A stretch of DNA of 64,000 nucleotides from Allopusillimonas ginsengisoli (GTDB lineage Bacteria > Pseudomonadota > Gammaproteobacteria > Burkholderiales > Burkholderiaceae_B). Location: assembly GCF_004153455.1 (NCBI RefSeq), contig NZ_SDQE01000009.1, positions 115,602 to 179,601 on the forward strand, in the 5' to 3' direction. Of this stretch, positions 50,834-61,014 are shown one piece after another (position 1 is the stretch's first letter; each line of letters starts with the position of its first letter). A program made the translations under genes and the position numbers. The notes beneath the pieces are model-generated. The model did no database searches and had not been told where the DNA came from. It saw nothing but the letters and a program-made list of their open reading frames with translations.

Positions 50834-51841
50834 ATGGAAGATTCTTCCTCTACGCTTCAATCCCTCCTCGAGGTGCTACTCCAGCAGGATCCACCCAGGG
50901 CCAAGTCGCTGTGCGTCACCTTGCTGGGCGATGCGATCGAGCCTCACGGCGGCAGCCTCTGGCTGAGCGACCTGATCGAGCTGGTTACGCCGCTCGGCAT
51001 CAATGAACGATTGCTGCGCACCAGCGTATTTCGCCTGGTCGCCCAGGACTGGCTTCAGTCCGAGCGCCACGGGCGGCGCAGCTTGTATCGTCTCAGTGCT
51101 CAGGGTTTGGCCCTGACACACCAGGCCTCTGCGCGGATTTATCACGGGTCGCCTACAGACTGGGCCGGGAACTGGACACTGGTCATCCTGCCGCGCTTCG
51201 GCAACGGCAGCCTGGACAGGCGCGGCGAACTGCGACGGCAGCTGGTCTGGGCAGGTTTTGGAGTGATTGCGCCCGGCGTATTTGCCCTGCCTCGGGACCA
51301 CGCCGCCGCCGCGCGCAAAGTGCTGGCTCAACTCAAATTGAGTGACCATGCGCTGGTACTGAACGCCCACGACCTGAACGACAGCCAAGCTTCATCCGGG
51401 CGAATCTCACCCGCATCATCGGGGCTGCAAATCCGCGCGCTGATATCGCAATGCTGGGATATGGAGGGGGTTGCCAGACAGTATGAAAACTTTATCGCCA
51501 CATTTGCCCCCATGCTGAACGCAGTCAATGACGCGCTACGGCCAGATCAGGCTTTTGCTGTGCGTGCGCTGACGCTGCATGAATGGCGGCGCATCGTGCT
51601 GCACGACCCACAACTACCCCAGCAAATGCTGCCGGCGGACTGGCCTGGCCTGGCTGCCCGGAAAGTGTGCGGGCAACTGTACTGGGCTGTGTTTGACCGG
51701 GCCGAAGCCCATCTTGAAGCGATACTCGGCAAGGATCGGAACCATTACCTGCCGCTCAAGTCCTATGTATATGCCCGGTTCAATCGCCCGGCAGCGCCCG
51801 CGCCAGCCAGTTCGGACACGCATGACGCGCTTAAAGCTTGA
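50834..51841 (+). CDS. paaX: Phenylacetate degradation repressor PaaX
   Basis: The 335-residue protein has the PaaX N-terminal winged helix ([47 protein letters not shown]) and the central and C-terminal PaaX domains ([56 protein letters not shown]). Length slightly exceeds the E. coli protein (316). Divergent placement against the paa genes is the expected layout. Its last 11 bases overlap the end of orn. Confidence 0.94.
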   Translation: MEDSSSTLQSLLEVLLQQDPPRAKSLCVTLLGDAIEPHGGSLWLSDLIELVTPLGINERLLRTSVFRLVAQDWLQSERHGRRSLYRLSAQGLALTHQASARIYHGSPTDWAGNWTLVILPRFGNGSLDRRGELRRQLVWAGFGVIAPGVFALPRDHAAAARKVLAQLKLSDHALVLNAHDLNDSQASSGRISPASSGLQIRALISQCWDMEGVARQYENFIATFAPMLNAVNDALRPDQAFAVRALTLHEWRRIVLHDPQLPQQMLPADWPGLAARKVCGQLYWAVFDRAEAHLEAILGKDRNHYLPLKSYVYARFNRPAAPAPASSDTHDALKA

Positions 51842-52376
51842 TGAAGTACTCGCGATAATGCTTGAGTTCGTCGATGGACTCGTAAATGTCCGCCAGGGCC
51901 TCATGCTTGCTCTGTTTGACAAAGCTGCGATAGACCTCGGGTTTCCAGCGCAGCGCAAGCTCTTTGAGCGTGCTGACATCCAGATTGCGATAATGAAAAT
52001 ATCCTTCCAGCCGTGGCATATACTTGACCATGAAGCGCCGATCCTGGCTGATGGTATTACCGCAAAGTGGAGACTTGCCCGAGGGTACATGGGCAGACAG
52101 GAAATCCAGTAATTGTTCTTCGGCCTGGGCCTCGGTGAGTGTGGACGCGCGAACCTTGTCAATCAGCCCGCTTTTTCCGTGAGTGGATTGATTCCACTTA
52201 TCCATAGCGTTCAATAGCTCGTCGCTCTGATGGACCACCAGAACAGGCCCTTCAGCGACAAAAGACAGATCGGCCTCTGTAATGACTACCGCCACTTCAA
52301 TAATGCGCTCTTTTTCAGGATCCAGCCCAGTCATTTCCATATCGAGCCACACCAGACGCTGGTCATTCGCCGCCAT
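51831..52376 (-). CDS. orn: Oligoribonuclease
   Basis: Orn degrades short RNAs and pGpG to mononucleotides. The ATG at 52376 gives 181 residues, the E. coli length. DEDDh exonuclease motifs are clear: [39 protein letters not shown], and [19 protein letters not shown]. It is divergent from the M48 protease gene, a layout common in betaproteobacteria. Confidence 0.96.
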   Translation of the reverse strand: MAANDQRLVWLDMEMTGLDPEKERIIEVAVVITEADLSFVAEGPVLVVHQSDELLNAMDKWNQSTHGKSGLIDKVRASTLTEAQAEEQLLDFLSAHVPSGKSPLCGNTISQDRRFMVKYMPRLEGYFHYRNLDVSTLKELALRWKPEVYRSFVKQSKHEALADIYESIDELKHYREYFIKL

Positions 52377-52421
52377 ATAATCCTTCCTAAAAAGAGTCAT
52401 TTTCGCACACCGCCGCCGCTT

Positions 52422-53669
52422 ATGCTGTTTACCCTACTCTTTTCCGTTTTCCTGATCGTCGACGTGCTGCTGCGCTTCTGGCTGAGCGCCAGGCAAATCC
52501 GTCATGTACACCAGCATCGCAATGCCGTTCCTCCGGAGTTCGCTGATCGCATAAGGCTGTTCAGCCACCAACGCGCCGCCGACTACACCATGGACAAAGT
52601 CAAATTGTCCATGGTTGAGCGCGTCGTCGAGGCCGCCGTCCTGGTCGGATTTACTTTGCTGGGCGGGCTGCAGTTCCTAGACTTCAATCTGGGGCGATTG
52701 ATCGATAACGAGATGCTTCGCCAGCTCGCCCTGCTGGGCGCTGTGCTTGTCATCATGGGCGTTATCGGCCTGCCATTCTCCATATGGCGCAAATTCAAGC
52801 TCGAAGCGCGCTACGGCTTCAACCGCGTCACGCCCAGGCTTTTTGCCCAGGATACCGTCAAGACGCTGGCGCTGTCTCTGGTCTTTGGTACCCCACTGGC
52901 CGCCTGTGTATTGTGGATCATGGGCAATACCGGCCCGAACTGGATCTGGTGGGCCTGGGGTCTGTGGGTGGCATTCAATTTTCTGTTGCTGTGGCTGTTC
53001 CCTACCGTCATCGCACCGCTGTTCAATTCCTTCAAACCATTGGATAACGCTGAAATCAACGCGCGCATCCAAAGCCTGGCCAAGCGCTGCGGGTTCGCAC
53101 TGAACGGCCTTTTTGTCATGGATGGTTCAAAGCGCTCGGCACACGGCAATGCGTATTTCACGGGCGTGGGCAAGGCGCGGCGTATTGTCTTTTTCGATAC
53201 CCTGCTCTCCCGTTTGAATGTCGATGAGATCGAAGCCGTGCTGGCGCATGAGCTTGGCCATTTCATTCATCACCATATCCTCAAGCGCATGATACTGAGC
53301 TTTGGCGGCGCGCTGGTTTTCTTTCTGTTGCTCGGATGGCTCTCGCAACAAGTCTGGTTCTACACTGGCCTGGGCGTAATACCGCAACTGGGCAGGCCTA
53401 ATGACGCGTTGGCGCTTATTCTGATGTTTCTCGCGATCCCGGTATTTACCTTCTGGATCACGCCGCTTGCAAGCTGGCTTTCGCGGCGCGATGAGTTTCA
53501 GGCAGATCGTTACGCTGCCAAACAATGCCCGCCCGAAAAACTGATTTCGGCGCTGGTCAAACTGTACGACGATAATGCCGCCACGCTGACGCCCGATCCA
53601 GTACACTCGGCGTTTTACGACAGCCACCCGTCGGCAGTGCGACGCATACAGCAACTCAAGCATGGATAA
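52422..53669 (+). CDS. M48-family membrane metalloprotease (CaaX protease/Ste24-like)
   Basis: The ATG at 52422 gives 415 residues with about seven membrane helices. The zinc site is HELGHFIHH (HExxH) and the third ligand lies in [13 protein letters not shown]. This is the Ste24-like branch of M48, longer than HtpX. It acts in the inner membrane on unknown substrates. Its stop overlaps the rsgA start region by eight bases, so the two genes are coupled. Confidence 0.9.
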   Translation: MLFTLLFSVFLIVDVLLRFWLSARQIRHVHQHRNAVPPEFADRIRLFSHQRAADYTMDKVKLSMVERVVEAAVLVGFTLLGGLQFLDFNLGRLIDNEMLRQLALLGAVLVIMGVIGLPFSIWRKFKLEARYGFNRVTPRLFAQDTVKTLALSLVFGTPLAACVLWIMGNTGPNWIWWAWGLWVAFNFLLLWLFPTVIAPLFNSFKPLDNAEINARIQSLAKRCGFALNGLFVMDGSKRSAHGNAYFTGVGKARRIVFFDTLLSRLNVDEIEAVLAHELGHFIHHHILKRMILSFGGALVFFLLLGWLSQQVWFYTGLGVIPQLGRPNDALALILMFLAIPVFTFWITPLASWLSRRDEFQADRYAAKQCPPEKLISALVKLYDDNAATLTPDPVHSAFYDSHPSAVRRIQQLKHG

Positions 53670-54567
53670 CCGTCCGCCCTTACAGGGGCGTATCATCGCC
53701 GCCCATGGTCGCCACTTTACGGTAGAGCTCCCCGACGGCGCCATACGAAAATGTTTTCCCCGAGGCAAAAAATCCGAGGCCGCCGTCGGCGACCAGGTTG
53801 AGATCAGTCCGCAAGGCACCGAAGAAGGATCCATAGATCGCATTCTCGAGCGCCGCAATCTGCTGTACCGCTCAGACGACATGAGAACCAAGCAGTTTGC
53901 CGCCAATGTCGACCAACTGCTGATCGTGATTGCGCCAGAGCCTGCTTTTTCTGAAGACCTGCTCGGGCGTGCGCTGGTGGCTGCTCATGCGGCAGACATG
54001 GACGCCACCATCATCCTGAACAAGTCCGACCTTACCGACAGTTTGCCCCAGGCACGGCAGCGACTGCAGAAACTGCGGGATTGCGGTGTACCGGTAGTGG
54101 AAGTCAGTGCCCTGGAACAAGACGAGGCCATCGCCACCCTGATACCTTTGCTGCGCAGCCGCTGCAGCCTGCTGCTGGGCCAAAGCGCCATGGGCAAATC
54201 CACTCTGCTTAATGCGCTAGTACCGGATGCTGAAGCCAGAACACAAGCGCATTCGGTTGCCCTGGGCGCCGGTCGCCACACCACTACCAGTACGCGCCTG
54301 TATCACTTGCCGGACAATTCCGGAGACATCATTGATTCACCCGGTTTCCAGGCTTTTGGGCTGTTTCATCTAGGCCCGGGGGAAATTGAACGCGGTTTTC
54401 CGGAATTTGCCCAAGCCGTCAAGCAATGCCGATTCTATAACTGCACGCATCGGCATGAACCAGGGTGCGGCGTGCTGGCGGCGCTGACGCGGGGCGAGAT
54501 CTCTGCGGAACGTCACGATCTCTACAAGCGCATCCTCGCAGAAAACGAAGCACTGCAACGCTACTGA
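53662..54567 (+). CDS. rsgA: Ribosome biogenesis GTPase RsgA
   Basis: RsgA helps the late maturation of the 30S subunit. The 301-residue protein has the N-terminal OB fold (GRIIAAHGRHFTVELPDG), the circularly permuted GTPase with NKSD (G4) before the P-loop LGQSAMGKSTLLNAL (G1) and DSPGF (G3), and the C-terminal zinc knuckle (CRFYNCTHRHEPGC). Length is normal for the betaproteobacterial short form. Confidence 0.95.
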   Translation: MDNRPPLQGRIIAAHGRHFTVELPDGAIRKCFPRGKKSEAAVGDQVEISPQGTEEGSIDRILERRNLLYRSDDMRTKQFAANVDQLLIVIAPEPAFSEDLLGRALVAAHAADMDATIILNKSDLTDSLPQARQRLQKLRDCGVPVVEVSALEQDEAIATLIPLLRSRCSLLLGQSAMGKSTLLNALVPDAEARTQAHSVALGAGRHTTTSTRLYHLPDNSGDIIDSPGFQAFGLFHLGPGEIERGFPEFAQAVKQCRFYNCTHRHEPGCGVLAALTRGEISAERHDLYKRILAENEALQRY

Positions 54568-54606
54568 CAGAAGGCGACACAACGCAAGCCTTGCCGCCAC
54601 TGGGCG

Positions 54607-55344
54607 TCAGGGCTTTATCACCAACTGCGCCGCGGCCAGATAGTGATAAAAATTGCGGATCAGCGCAGCCGTGGCACCCCAGATGAAATAGGACTGCCAG
54701 GTAATCGAGAAGTAGAATCGATGCCCGCCGCCCGGAAGGTTGGCGCGATGCAGGCGATGCAGGCGGGTATCCATTAATACCGATAACGGTACCTCGAATA
54801 CTTCAGCAACTTCCGACATATTGGGGGTGATCGTAAAGCCCGGCAAAATCTGCCCGATAATAGGCTTCATGGTGAACCGGGTAGACGTCAAAAAACCAGG
54901 CTGAGTGCCGATGAGCCGGATATGCTCGAGCCCCACGCCGATTTCTTCGTAGGTTTCACGCAGCGCGGCGGCCACCTCGTCTTTGTCCTGGGCGTCGATA
55001 CGGCCGCCAGGAAAGCTGATCTGCCCCGCGTGGTCATGCAGGTGTGAAGCACGACGGGTAAACAGCACCTGCAGGCCGGAGGGCCTTTCGATCAGCGGAA
55101 AAAATACGGCTGCCTGGCGGACATCCGGGCCCTTGAGCTGATCCACTTTGAACGAACTGGTAAAAACAGGCTCGACTTTCCAGTCTATGGGCCGTTCAAA
55201 TGCGGATTGGATGAAATCAAGCCGGATACAAGACGGTGAAAGAGGAGGCAGTGTTTCGGAGGAGACAACAGGTTGGCTCCGGGGATCGAAACTCGGCGCT
55301 ACGATTACTCGACTGCGTCGAGGGGGAGAGGTGCTTTCCGACAT
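54607..55344 (-). CDS. CoA pyrophosphatase (NUDIX)
   Basis: The 245-residue protein belongs to the NudL/YeaB branch: the signature LFTRRASHLHDHAGQISFPGGR is followed directly by the Nudix box GGRIDAQDKDEVAAALRETYEEIGV. It would cleave CoA and acyl-CoA to 3',5'-ADP and phosphopantetheine. The first about 60 residues (SESTSPPRRSRVIV...) are an added, poorly conserved lead. It follows rplS after a hairpin at 55361. Confidence 0.88.
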   Translation of the reverse strand: MSESTSPPRRSRVIVAPSFDPRSQPVVSSETLPPLSPSCIRLDFIQSAFERPIDWKVEPVFTSSFKVDQLKGPDVRQAAVFFPLIERPSGLQVLFTRRASHLHDHAGQISFPGGRIDAQDKDEVAAALRETYEEIGVGLEHIRLIGTQPGFLTSTRFTMKPIIGQILPGFTITPNMSEVAEVFEVPLSVLMDTRLHRLHRANLPGGGHRFYFSITWQSYFIWGATAALIRNFYHYLAAAQLVIKP

Positions 55345-55360
55345 GTATTCCGTGATACGA

Positions 55361-55385
55361 CAAAGGCACCCTGCGGGTGCCTTTG
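55361..55385 (-). terminator. Rho-independent-like hairpin after rplS
   Basis: An 11-base perfect stem (CAAAGGCACCC / GGGTGCCTTTG) with a three-base loop lies 23 bases after the rplS stop, before the NUDIX gene. The T-run on the minus strand is short (TTTG). Confidence 0.7.
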
Positions 55386-55407
55386 GTGCCTAAGCGAGCA
55401 AACCGCT

Positions 55408-55791
55408 TTAAGCGGCGGCTTTTGCCGACTTGCGAACCAGTTTTTCCTTGATGCGAGCGGCTTTACCCGAACGGCTACGCAGATAGTACAGTTTAGCACG
55501 ACGGACATCGCCACGACGCTTGACTTCAATGCTGGCGATTTGGGGAGAATACAGTTGGAATGTACGCTCGACGGCTTCGCCCGACGAGATCTTGCGCACG
55601 ATAAAAGCCGAATTAAGGCCGCGGTTGCGCTTGGCAATGACAACGCCTTCATATGCCTGAACACGCTTGCGGGTGCCTTCGACAACGTTCACGTTTACAA
55701 CAACAGTATCGCCAGGGCCAAATTCAGGCTTGGGGCTATCGCCGGTAAGACGAGCGATTTCCTCTTGTTCGAGGGTTTCGATAAGGTTCAC
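55408..55791 (-). CDS. rplS: 50S ribosomal protein L19
   Basis: L19 sits at the 30S-50S interface. I choose the GTG at 55791, preceded by GGAG eight bases upstream, so that the protein starts at the conserved [14 protein letters not shown] and is 127 residues long; an ATG at 55812 would add seven. Family segments are [30 protein letters not shown] and [35 protein letters not shown]. The usual partners rpsP, rimM and trmD are not upstream. Confidence 0.95.
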   Translation of the reverse strand: MNLIETLEQEEIARLTGDSPKPEFGPGDTVVVNVNVVEGTRKRVQAYEGVVIAKRNRGLNSAFIVRKISSGEAVERTFQLYSPQIASIEVKRRGDVRRAKLYYLRSRSGKAARIKEKLVRKSAKAAA

Positions 55792-55936
55792 GGTAGTGAC
55801 TCCAGATTTCATCTTGCGCTGGCCATTTTGCTTTGAGTTGCCCGCTATACGCGGCAAGCCAGACAGAGGATGAGTTAGCAAAGCCAACTATTGTACAACG
55901 AAGCACGTACATTTAAAAGTACGGGAGGTGGTAGTG

Positions 55937-56140
55937 TTAGAACCCGCTAGCTACGCCCAACCACATCAGCCCCGGAATGGTAGCGCCCCAGGCAAGGACC
56001 AGACATACATCAACAAGCATGGAACCGCGTGTGAGCCGGGACGACGTGCGACCCCGCACTGGCCGGGAGGGTTGGCTGTCCTGCCCCTGGCGGGAGGGAA
56101 ACGGCCATTTGGCAGGAACATGTCGAGTAGGAGTAGACAT
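55937..56140 (-). CDS. Small single-helix membrane protein
   Basis: A 67-residue frame runs from an ATG at 56140 (a second ATG at 56146) with GAGG upstream. The first 40 residues are basic and proline-rich (TPTRHVPAKWPFPSRQGQ...RTSSRLTRGS); the last 27 form one helix (MLVDVCLVLAWGATIPGLMWLG). Codon use and the clear hydrophobic end suggest a real gene, but no family is recognised. It lies just upstream of rplS on the same strand. Confidence 0.6.
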   Translation of the reverse strand: MSTPTRHVPAKWPFPSRQGQDSQPSRPVRGRTSSRLTRGSMLVDVCLVLAWGATIPGLMWLGVASGF

Positions 56141-56484
56141 ATGCATTGTAGCCTCGCAAAGATAGTTGTTGACAGCGCTAACACAGACCTGATCAGCGCA
56201 GGGCTGGGCAGCCGAATACTGTTTAACAAAACAGTGAATCAATAACCAGTACTGTATAAACAAACAGCTATCGTTGCAAGCTCTTTTTTGACGTCTTGAC
56301 CAGGGTGTCGCGAATCCGCACTTTGCCCTCCATGCCTGACGCTGCGAAAGCGCCGGTGGCGCAAAGGCCTGTATCTTCACGACAAAAACCCCGCAAGACC
56401 AGGCATGACGCCATCTTGCGGGGTTGCAGGAAGTGGTTGGCAGAAACCAGCCCCGCACGGATGCAGGCATCTGCTCTGATGGTT
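56141..56484. other. Intergenic stretch between the peroxiredoxin and the small membrane protein
   Basis: These 344 bases hold the peroxiredoxin terminator (56384-56423) and the likely promoter region of the small membrane protein/rplS. Other than this I see no gene or RNA in it. Confidence 0.55.
56384..56423 (-). terminator. Rho-independent terminator of the peroxiredoxin gene
   Basis: The stem CCCCGCAAGA (56389-56398) / TCTTGCGGGG (56414-56423) is perfect over ten bases and is followed on the minus strand by TTTTT. It lies about 60 bases after the peroxiredoxin stop. Confidence 0.88.
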
Positions 56485-57126
56485 TTATTTGTTGGGCTGG
56501 GGCGTGATACGCAGATACGGACGCACGACCTTGTAGCCCTTGGGGAACTTGGCTTTCAACTCTTCTTCGTCCTTGATGGAAGGAACAATGATGACATCTT
56601 CGCCTTCCTTCCAGTTGACGGGCGTGGCAACACTGTAGTTGTCGGTAAGCTGCAGGGAATCCAGAACGCGCAGGATTTCGTCGAAATTGCGGCCCGTGCT
56701 GGCCGGATACGTGATGGTGAGCCGGATTTTGCGGGAGGGATCGATGATGAATACCGAGCGAACCGTGGCGGTGCTGCTGGCGTTCGGATGGATCATGTCG
56801 TACAGGTTGGCCACCTTGTGGTCGGCATCGGCCAGGATAGGGTATTCGACCTTGGTGTTCTGAGTGTCGTTGATATCGTCAATCCACTTGCGGTGGGAGT
56901 CGGCGTCATCCACGGAGACGGCGATCACTTTCGCGTTGCGCTTGGCGAACTCGCCCGACACGATCGCGGTATATCCGAGCTCGGTGGTGCAAACCGGTGT
57001 GAAGTCGGCTGGGTGCGAAAAAAGCACGCCCCAGCTGTCTCCGAGGTAATCGTAGAAACGGATTTTCCCGATGGAAGAATCCTGTTCAAAATCAGGGGCG
57101 GTATCGCCCAAACGTAAAGTCGTCAT
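56485..57126 (-). CDS. 1-Cys peroxiredoxin (Prx6 type)
   Basis: The 213-residue protein reduces peroxides in the cytosol. The peroxidatic cysteine Cys46 lies in SHPADFTPVCTTEL, and the long C-terminal Prx6 domain (SVATPVNWKEGEDVIIVPSI...KGYKVVRPYLRITPQ) distinguishes it from typical 2-Cys AhpC. LsfA of Pseudomonas is a close relative. It is monocistronic with its own terminator. Confidence 0.93.
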   Translation of the reverse strand: MTTLRLGDTAPDFEQDSSIGKIRFYDYLGDSWGVLFSHPADFTPVCTTELGYTAIVSGEFAKRNAKVIAVSVDDADSHRKWIDDINDTQNTKVEYPILADADHKVANLYDMIHPNASSTATVRSVFIIDPSRKIRLTITYPASTGRNFDEILRVLDSLQLTDNYSVATPVNWKEGEDVIIVPSIKDEEELKAKFPKGYKVVRPYLRITPQPNK

Positions 57127-57219
57127 GGCATGTCTCTCTGCAAACGGGTGGACAAAAGTGATATGTCATATATTGTGTCAGCATAAGTACCCGGAAGGAA
57201 ATAAGCTTTATGTATAACC

Positions 57220-59043
57220 TTATGTCCTGAGCGCGGCTTCCGCATACCGGCTTATCACCCCGCCCTGCTCAATGCTTTCCGCATACGCAGCTGCCCTGGG
57301 CAGAATGTATCCCGCATAAAACACGCTTGTCGCAAGTTTCTGGCGGTAAAAATCCGCGGCGCCGGGTTGCGCAAGATATTTGCGGCAGGCCAGGGCCGCC
57401 CGCGCCATCTGCCATCCGGCGTGAACGACACCCGCCAACATCAGAAGGGTGACGCTGCCCATGAAAACGCCGCGCAGCCCTTCTTTGGCATGCGTCAGCA
57501 CATAGCGCATCGCACGCTCGTAGGCATCCACCGCGGCGTCAAGCTGCACCGCGATCAGAGTCATGCCTTCCGCATCATCGCCCGCATCAACCGCCGCAGC
57601 CTTGACCTCGGCGACTGTCTGACGCATAGCGTCGGTCAACGCCTTGACTACCGCCCCGCCGTCACGCAGCACTTTACGGCCAACAAAATCATTTGCCTGG
57701 ATAGCCGTCGTCCCTTCATAAATGGGCAGAATGCGGGCATCGCGGTAATACTGGGCGGCGCCGGTCTCTTCGATGAAGCCCATGCCGCCGTGAACCTGGA
57801 TGCCGAGCGAGGCGACCTCCACCGAAAGTTCCGTGGAAAACGCCTTGACGACAGGCACGAAATACTCATAAATGGATTTGCTGCGGGCCTGCTCGGCAGG
57901 GTCCGGATGGTGGCGCGCCGTATCGTTGGCGGCCGCGGCAACATACGCCACCGCCCGCGCGCCCTCGGTCAGGGCTTTCATGGTCAGGAGCATGCGCTGC
58001 ACATCGGGATGATTCACGATCGCAACAGGCCCGCTGGACCCTTCGAGCGCCTGGCCCTGCACGCGTTCACTGGCATATTCGGTGGCATGCTGCAGCGCCC
58101 GCTCGGCCAGCGCGATGCCCTGAGTGCCCACGGCGAAGCGCGCTGCATTCATCATGATGAACATGTACTCCAGCCCGCGGTTCTCCTCGCCAACCAGATA
58201 TCCGACCGCGCCCTCTCCGACTTCGCCCTTGCCAGACCCGTACAGCAGCACTGCCGTCGGACTGCCGTGTATGCCCAGCTTGTGTTCCAGCGATGCACAC
58301 CAGACATCGTTGCGCGCCCCCAGCGAACCATCCGGGTTGACGAGAAACTTGGGCACAATAAACAGTGATATGCCCTTGACGCCTTTAGGCGCGTCGGGCG
58401 TGCGTGCCAGCACGAGGTGCACGATATTCTCGGCCAGATCGTGCTCACCGTAGGTAATGAATATTTTCTGGCCGGACACGCGATAGCTGCCGTCGTCCTG
58501 CCTTACGGCCCTGGACGCCACTTGAGCCAGATCGGAACCGGCTTGCGGCTCGGTCAGGTTCATGGTCCCGGTCCAGCGGCCCTCTAGCATGGGCGGGATA
58601 TACAGATCCTGCTGCGCCTGGGTGCCCGCTGCGGTCAGGGCTTCTATGACGCCATCCGTCAGCAAAGGGCATAGCGCAAACGCCAGGTTGGCGGCATTCA
58701 GGTTTTCGCTGGTGCTGGCCCCAACCAGCTTGGGCAAGCCTTGACCTCCCCATTTTCCCTCATGCAGCAAACCCTGCCAACCGCCCTGCGCAAACTCGCT
58801 GAAGGCTTGCTGAAACCCGGGGGAAGTCTGCACTTCGCCATCCGACCATTTGGCCGGCGTCGTATCGCCATTGCGATTGAGCGGAGCAATGGCCTGCTCC
58901 ACAAAGCGGGCGTTTTCATCCAGAATGGCATCGACCAAATCGTCTGAGACTTCTTCGAAGCCTGGCAGCGCCAGCACTTGGTCCAGGCCTGCCAGTTCTT
59001 TCATGACGAAACGGATATCTTCCAGGGGGGCGCGGTAAGTCAC
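57220..59043 (-). CDS. Acyl-CoA dehydrogenase (long form)
   Basis: The start is a GTG at 59043 behind TGGAG, giving about 607 residues that begin TYRAPLEDIRFVMKELAGLD. This is the long acyl-CoA dehydrogenase type with a C-terminal extension domain. Core FAD-binding segments are MNLTEPQAGSDLAQV, QKIFITYGEHDLAENIVHLVLART and HGGMGFIEETGAAQYYRDARILPIYEGTTAIQANDF. It uses ETF as electron acceptor; the etfA gene is at the right end of the window, with a catabolic module between them. Confidence 0.93.
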   Translation of the reverse strand: MTYRAPLEDIRFVMKELAGLDQVLALPGFEEVSDDLVDAILDENARFVEQAIAPLNRNGDTTPAKWSDGEVQTSPGFQQAFSEFAQGGWQGLLHEGKWGGQGLPKLVGASTSENLNAANLAFALCPLLTDGVIEALTAAGTQAQQDLYIPPMLEGRWTGTMNLTEPQAGSDLAQVASRAVRQDDGSYRVSGQKIFITYGEHDLAENIVHLVLARTPDAPKGVKGISLFIVPKFLVNPDGSLGARNDVWCASLEHKLGIHGSPTAVLLYGSGKGEVGEGAVGYLVGEENRGLEYMFIMMNAARFAVGTQGIALAERALQHATEYASERVQGQALEGSSGPVAIVNHPDVQRMLLTMKALTEGARAVAYVAAAANDTARHHPDPAEQARSKSIYEYFVPVVKAFSTELSVEVASLGIQVHGGMGFIEETGAAQYYRDARILPIYEGTTAIQANDFVGRKVLRDGGAVVKALTDAMRQTVAEVKAAAVDAGDDAEGMTLIAVQLDAAVDAYERAMRYVLTHAKEGLRGVFMGSVTLLMLAGVVHAGWQMARAALACRKYLAQPGAADFYRQKLATSVFYAGYILPRAAAYAESIEQGGVISRYAEAALRT

Positions 59044-59214
59044 TTGTTCTCCACAATCTTGAGGTATTCTTGGGCCACAATCCGAAGCGCACACAAAACC
59101 AATGCTTCCGGCGTGATACAGCGTGCAGGCCTGTCTCGGCGCTTGTTATTTATTCAAGCTGCTGGAAAAACATTTTGCCACACTCACGGCACTATCGTCC
59201 TGGATGCGCCATGG

Positions 59215-60180
59215 TCAATTTGCGCTGGATGTGCTTTCCTTTGCCAGTCTCAAGCCTTTTGCGCCTTCTTGATGGGCAAAGGTTTCGAACGCCGCGGTGG
59301 ATTGGGAGGGCGTCACCTCTTCATAGCCGGCTTCCAGGCTTTTTTGAACTTCTTTATCGCTCAGCACTTGATTCGTTGCCTTGAACAGAACCTCAATAGC
59401 GGTCTTTGGCGTTCCTTTGGGCGCATAAATACCCCACCAGTTCGACAGGTCGTAGCCGGGCACTGTCTGCGCAATCGGCGGATACGCCACCAGCTTGGAA
59501 GGCTGGGCAGAGGTTACGGCCAGCCCTACCACCTTCCCGGTATCAATCACCGCACGCGCGGAAGGCGCCGTGGCAAAGGAAATATCGGTGTCGCCCGCAG
59601 CCACCGACTGGGTAGCGGCCGCGCCACCCTTAAAAGGGATGTGCATAAAATCAACCTTGGCCAGACCCATGAACTCCACGGCGGCAAGATGCGTGATGAC
59701 GCCGTTGCCGGATGAGGCGACATTGAATTTTCCAGGATCCTTGCGTGCCCTGTCTATCAAATCCTGCACGCTTTTGAGGCCCAGGCTGGCATTGGCGATC
59801 AACACCATGGGGCCTGTGGTCAGTTGCGCAATCGGAACAAAATCATCCGGCGTGTAATCGACCTTGTATAGGACGCTGTCGCTACCCATGACACTGGAAT
59901 TGCCAAGATAAAGCGTGTAGCCGTCTGGTGCCGCTCTTGCGACCTGATTGGCGCCTATCGTCGATCCGGCGCCAGGCCTGTTTTCCACGACCACTGGCTG
60001 CTTTAGCAATTTGGACAGGCTGTTCGCATACACACGGCCAACGTGGTCTGCGCCGCCTCCAGGCGGAAAGCCTATGACCAGCGTAATGGGCTTGGCCGGA
60101 TAGGACTCACTGGCCTGCGCGCCTGCGGCGACAGCGCCAAAGAGAACGCCAGCCAGACATAAAGCCTTGAATGTGTTCAT
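59215..60180 (-). CDS. Bug-type tripartite tricarboxylate transporter receptor
   Basis: The ATG at 60180 behind GGAG gives 321 residues: a signal peptide to about residue 23 (AGAQA-SE) and the Bug fold with YPAKPITLVIGFPPGGGADHVGR, VVENRPGAGSTIGANQVARAAPDGYTLYLGNSS and PKGTPKTAIEVL. Such proteins bind organic acids in the periplasm. No TctA/TctB membrane genes are nearby, as is usual for Bug proteins in Bordetella-like bacteria. It lies 42 bases after the enoyl-CoA hydratase gene and probably supplies its substrate acid. Confidence 0.9.
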   Translation of the reverse strand: MNTFKALCLAGVLFGAVAAGAQASESYPAKPITLVIGFPPGGGADHVGRVYANSLSKLLKQPVVVENRPGAGSTIGANQVARAAPDGYTLYLGNSSVMGSDSVLYKVDYTPDDFVPIAQLTTGPMVLIANASLGLKSVQDLIDRARKDPGKFNVASSGNGVITHLAAVEFMGLAKVDFMHIPFKGGAAATQSVAAGDTDISFATAPSARAVIDTGKVVGLAVTSAQPSKLVAYPPIAQTVPGYDLSNWWGIYAPKGTPKTAIEVLFKATNQVLSDKEVQKSLEAGYEEVTPSQSTAAFETFAHQEGAKGLRLAKESTSSAN

Positions 60181-60222
60181 TTTTGTCTCCATTAATCATT
60201 GTTGGTGTTGAATACGGCGTTG

Positions 60223-61014
60223 TTAATGCCCGACGAATAGCGGGCGACGCTTTTCCTTCCAGGCAAGTGCCCCTTCAGCCATATCGGCCGACTGCTCCGA
60301 CGCCCGCACCGCCTGTTCTATTTCCCGCACGTTGCACTGACCGCGCGCAATCAGATTGAGATGTTTTTTCACCCCAACCAGCGCCAGCGGCGCCATACCC
60401 GCAAGCTGATCCGTCAGTGCGTCGACCCTGGCAGCCAATGCTGTCTCGGCCACCATCTCCGTCAAGAATCCGATGCGCAACATGTCAGGCGCGTCGATCT
60501 TCTCGGCAGTCAGGAACAGCCGTTTGGCCTGGTCCACGCCAAGCCGGGTCACATAGCGAACCATGCCTCCGGGGTAAAAATGCAGTCCCAGGCGCACCGC
60601 AGGCATGAACATGTTTGATTGCGGCGTTCCAATGCGAAAATCGCAGGCCAGGCAGAGATCTGTACCACCGCCATACACCCCGCCGTGTACGACGGCAATG
60701 GTCACGGGCCGCGCGGACTCGATCAGGTCCATGGTTTCGCCGAAATAGGTGGAGCTGGGCGCATGCTGCGCGCCAAAAGACGATATGTCGTAGCCGCTGC
60801 AAAAGTATTTGCCCTGCGCAACAAAACGCAGTACCAGCACACGCGCATCCTGATTTACCGTTTCGATATGCCGGCGCAGGGTGTCCAGATCTTCGGGCGC
60901 CAGGCGATTGGCATGTGCTGGGCGGCAAAAACTCACCGTGGCTACGCGCCCTTCTATCTGCAAGCTCGGTGCCCCGGACTTCGGCGCTGCCGGCGCGCGG
61001 TCTGCGAGTGTCAT
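60223..61014 (-). CDS. Enoyl-CoA hydratase/isomerase family protein
   Basis: The 263-residue crotonase-fold protein has the oxyanion segments QGKYFCSGYDISSFG and VVHGGVYGGGTDLCLACDFRIG. It would hydrate, isomerise or cleave a CoA thioester. The start overlaps the stop of the CaiB-type gene (ATGA), so both act on the same compound in all likelihood; the substrate is not known. Confidence 0.88.
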   Translation of the reverse strand: MTLADRAPAAPKSGAPSLQIEGRVATVSFCRPAHANRLAPEDLDTLRRHIETVNQDARVLVLRFVAQGKYFCSGYDISSFGAQHAPSSTYFGETMDLIESARPVTIAVVHGGVYGGGTDLCLACDFRIGTPQSNMFMPAVRLGLHFYPGGMVRYVTRLGVDQAKRLFLTAEKIDAPDMLRIGFLTEMVAETALAARVDALTDQLAGMAPLALVGVKKHLNLIARGQCNVREIEQAVRASEQSADMAEGALAWKEKRRPLFVGH

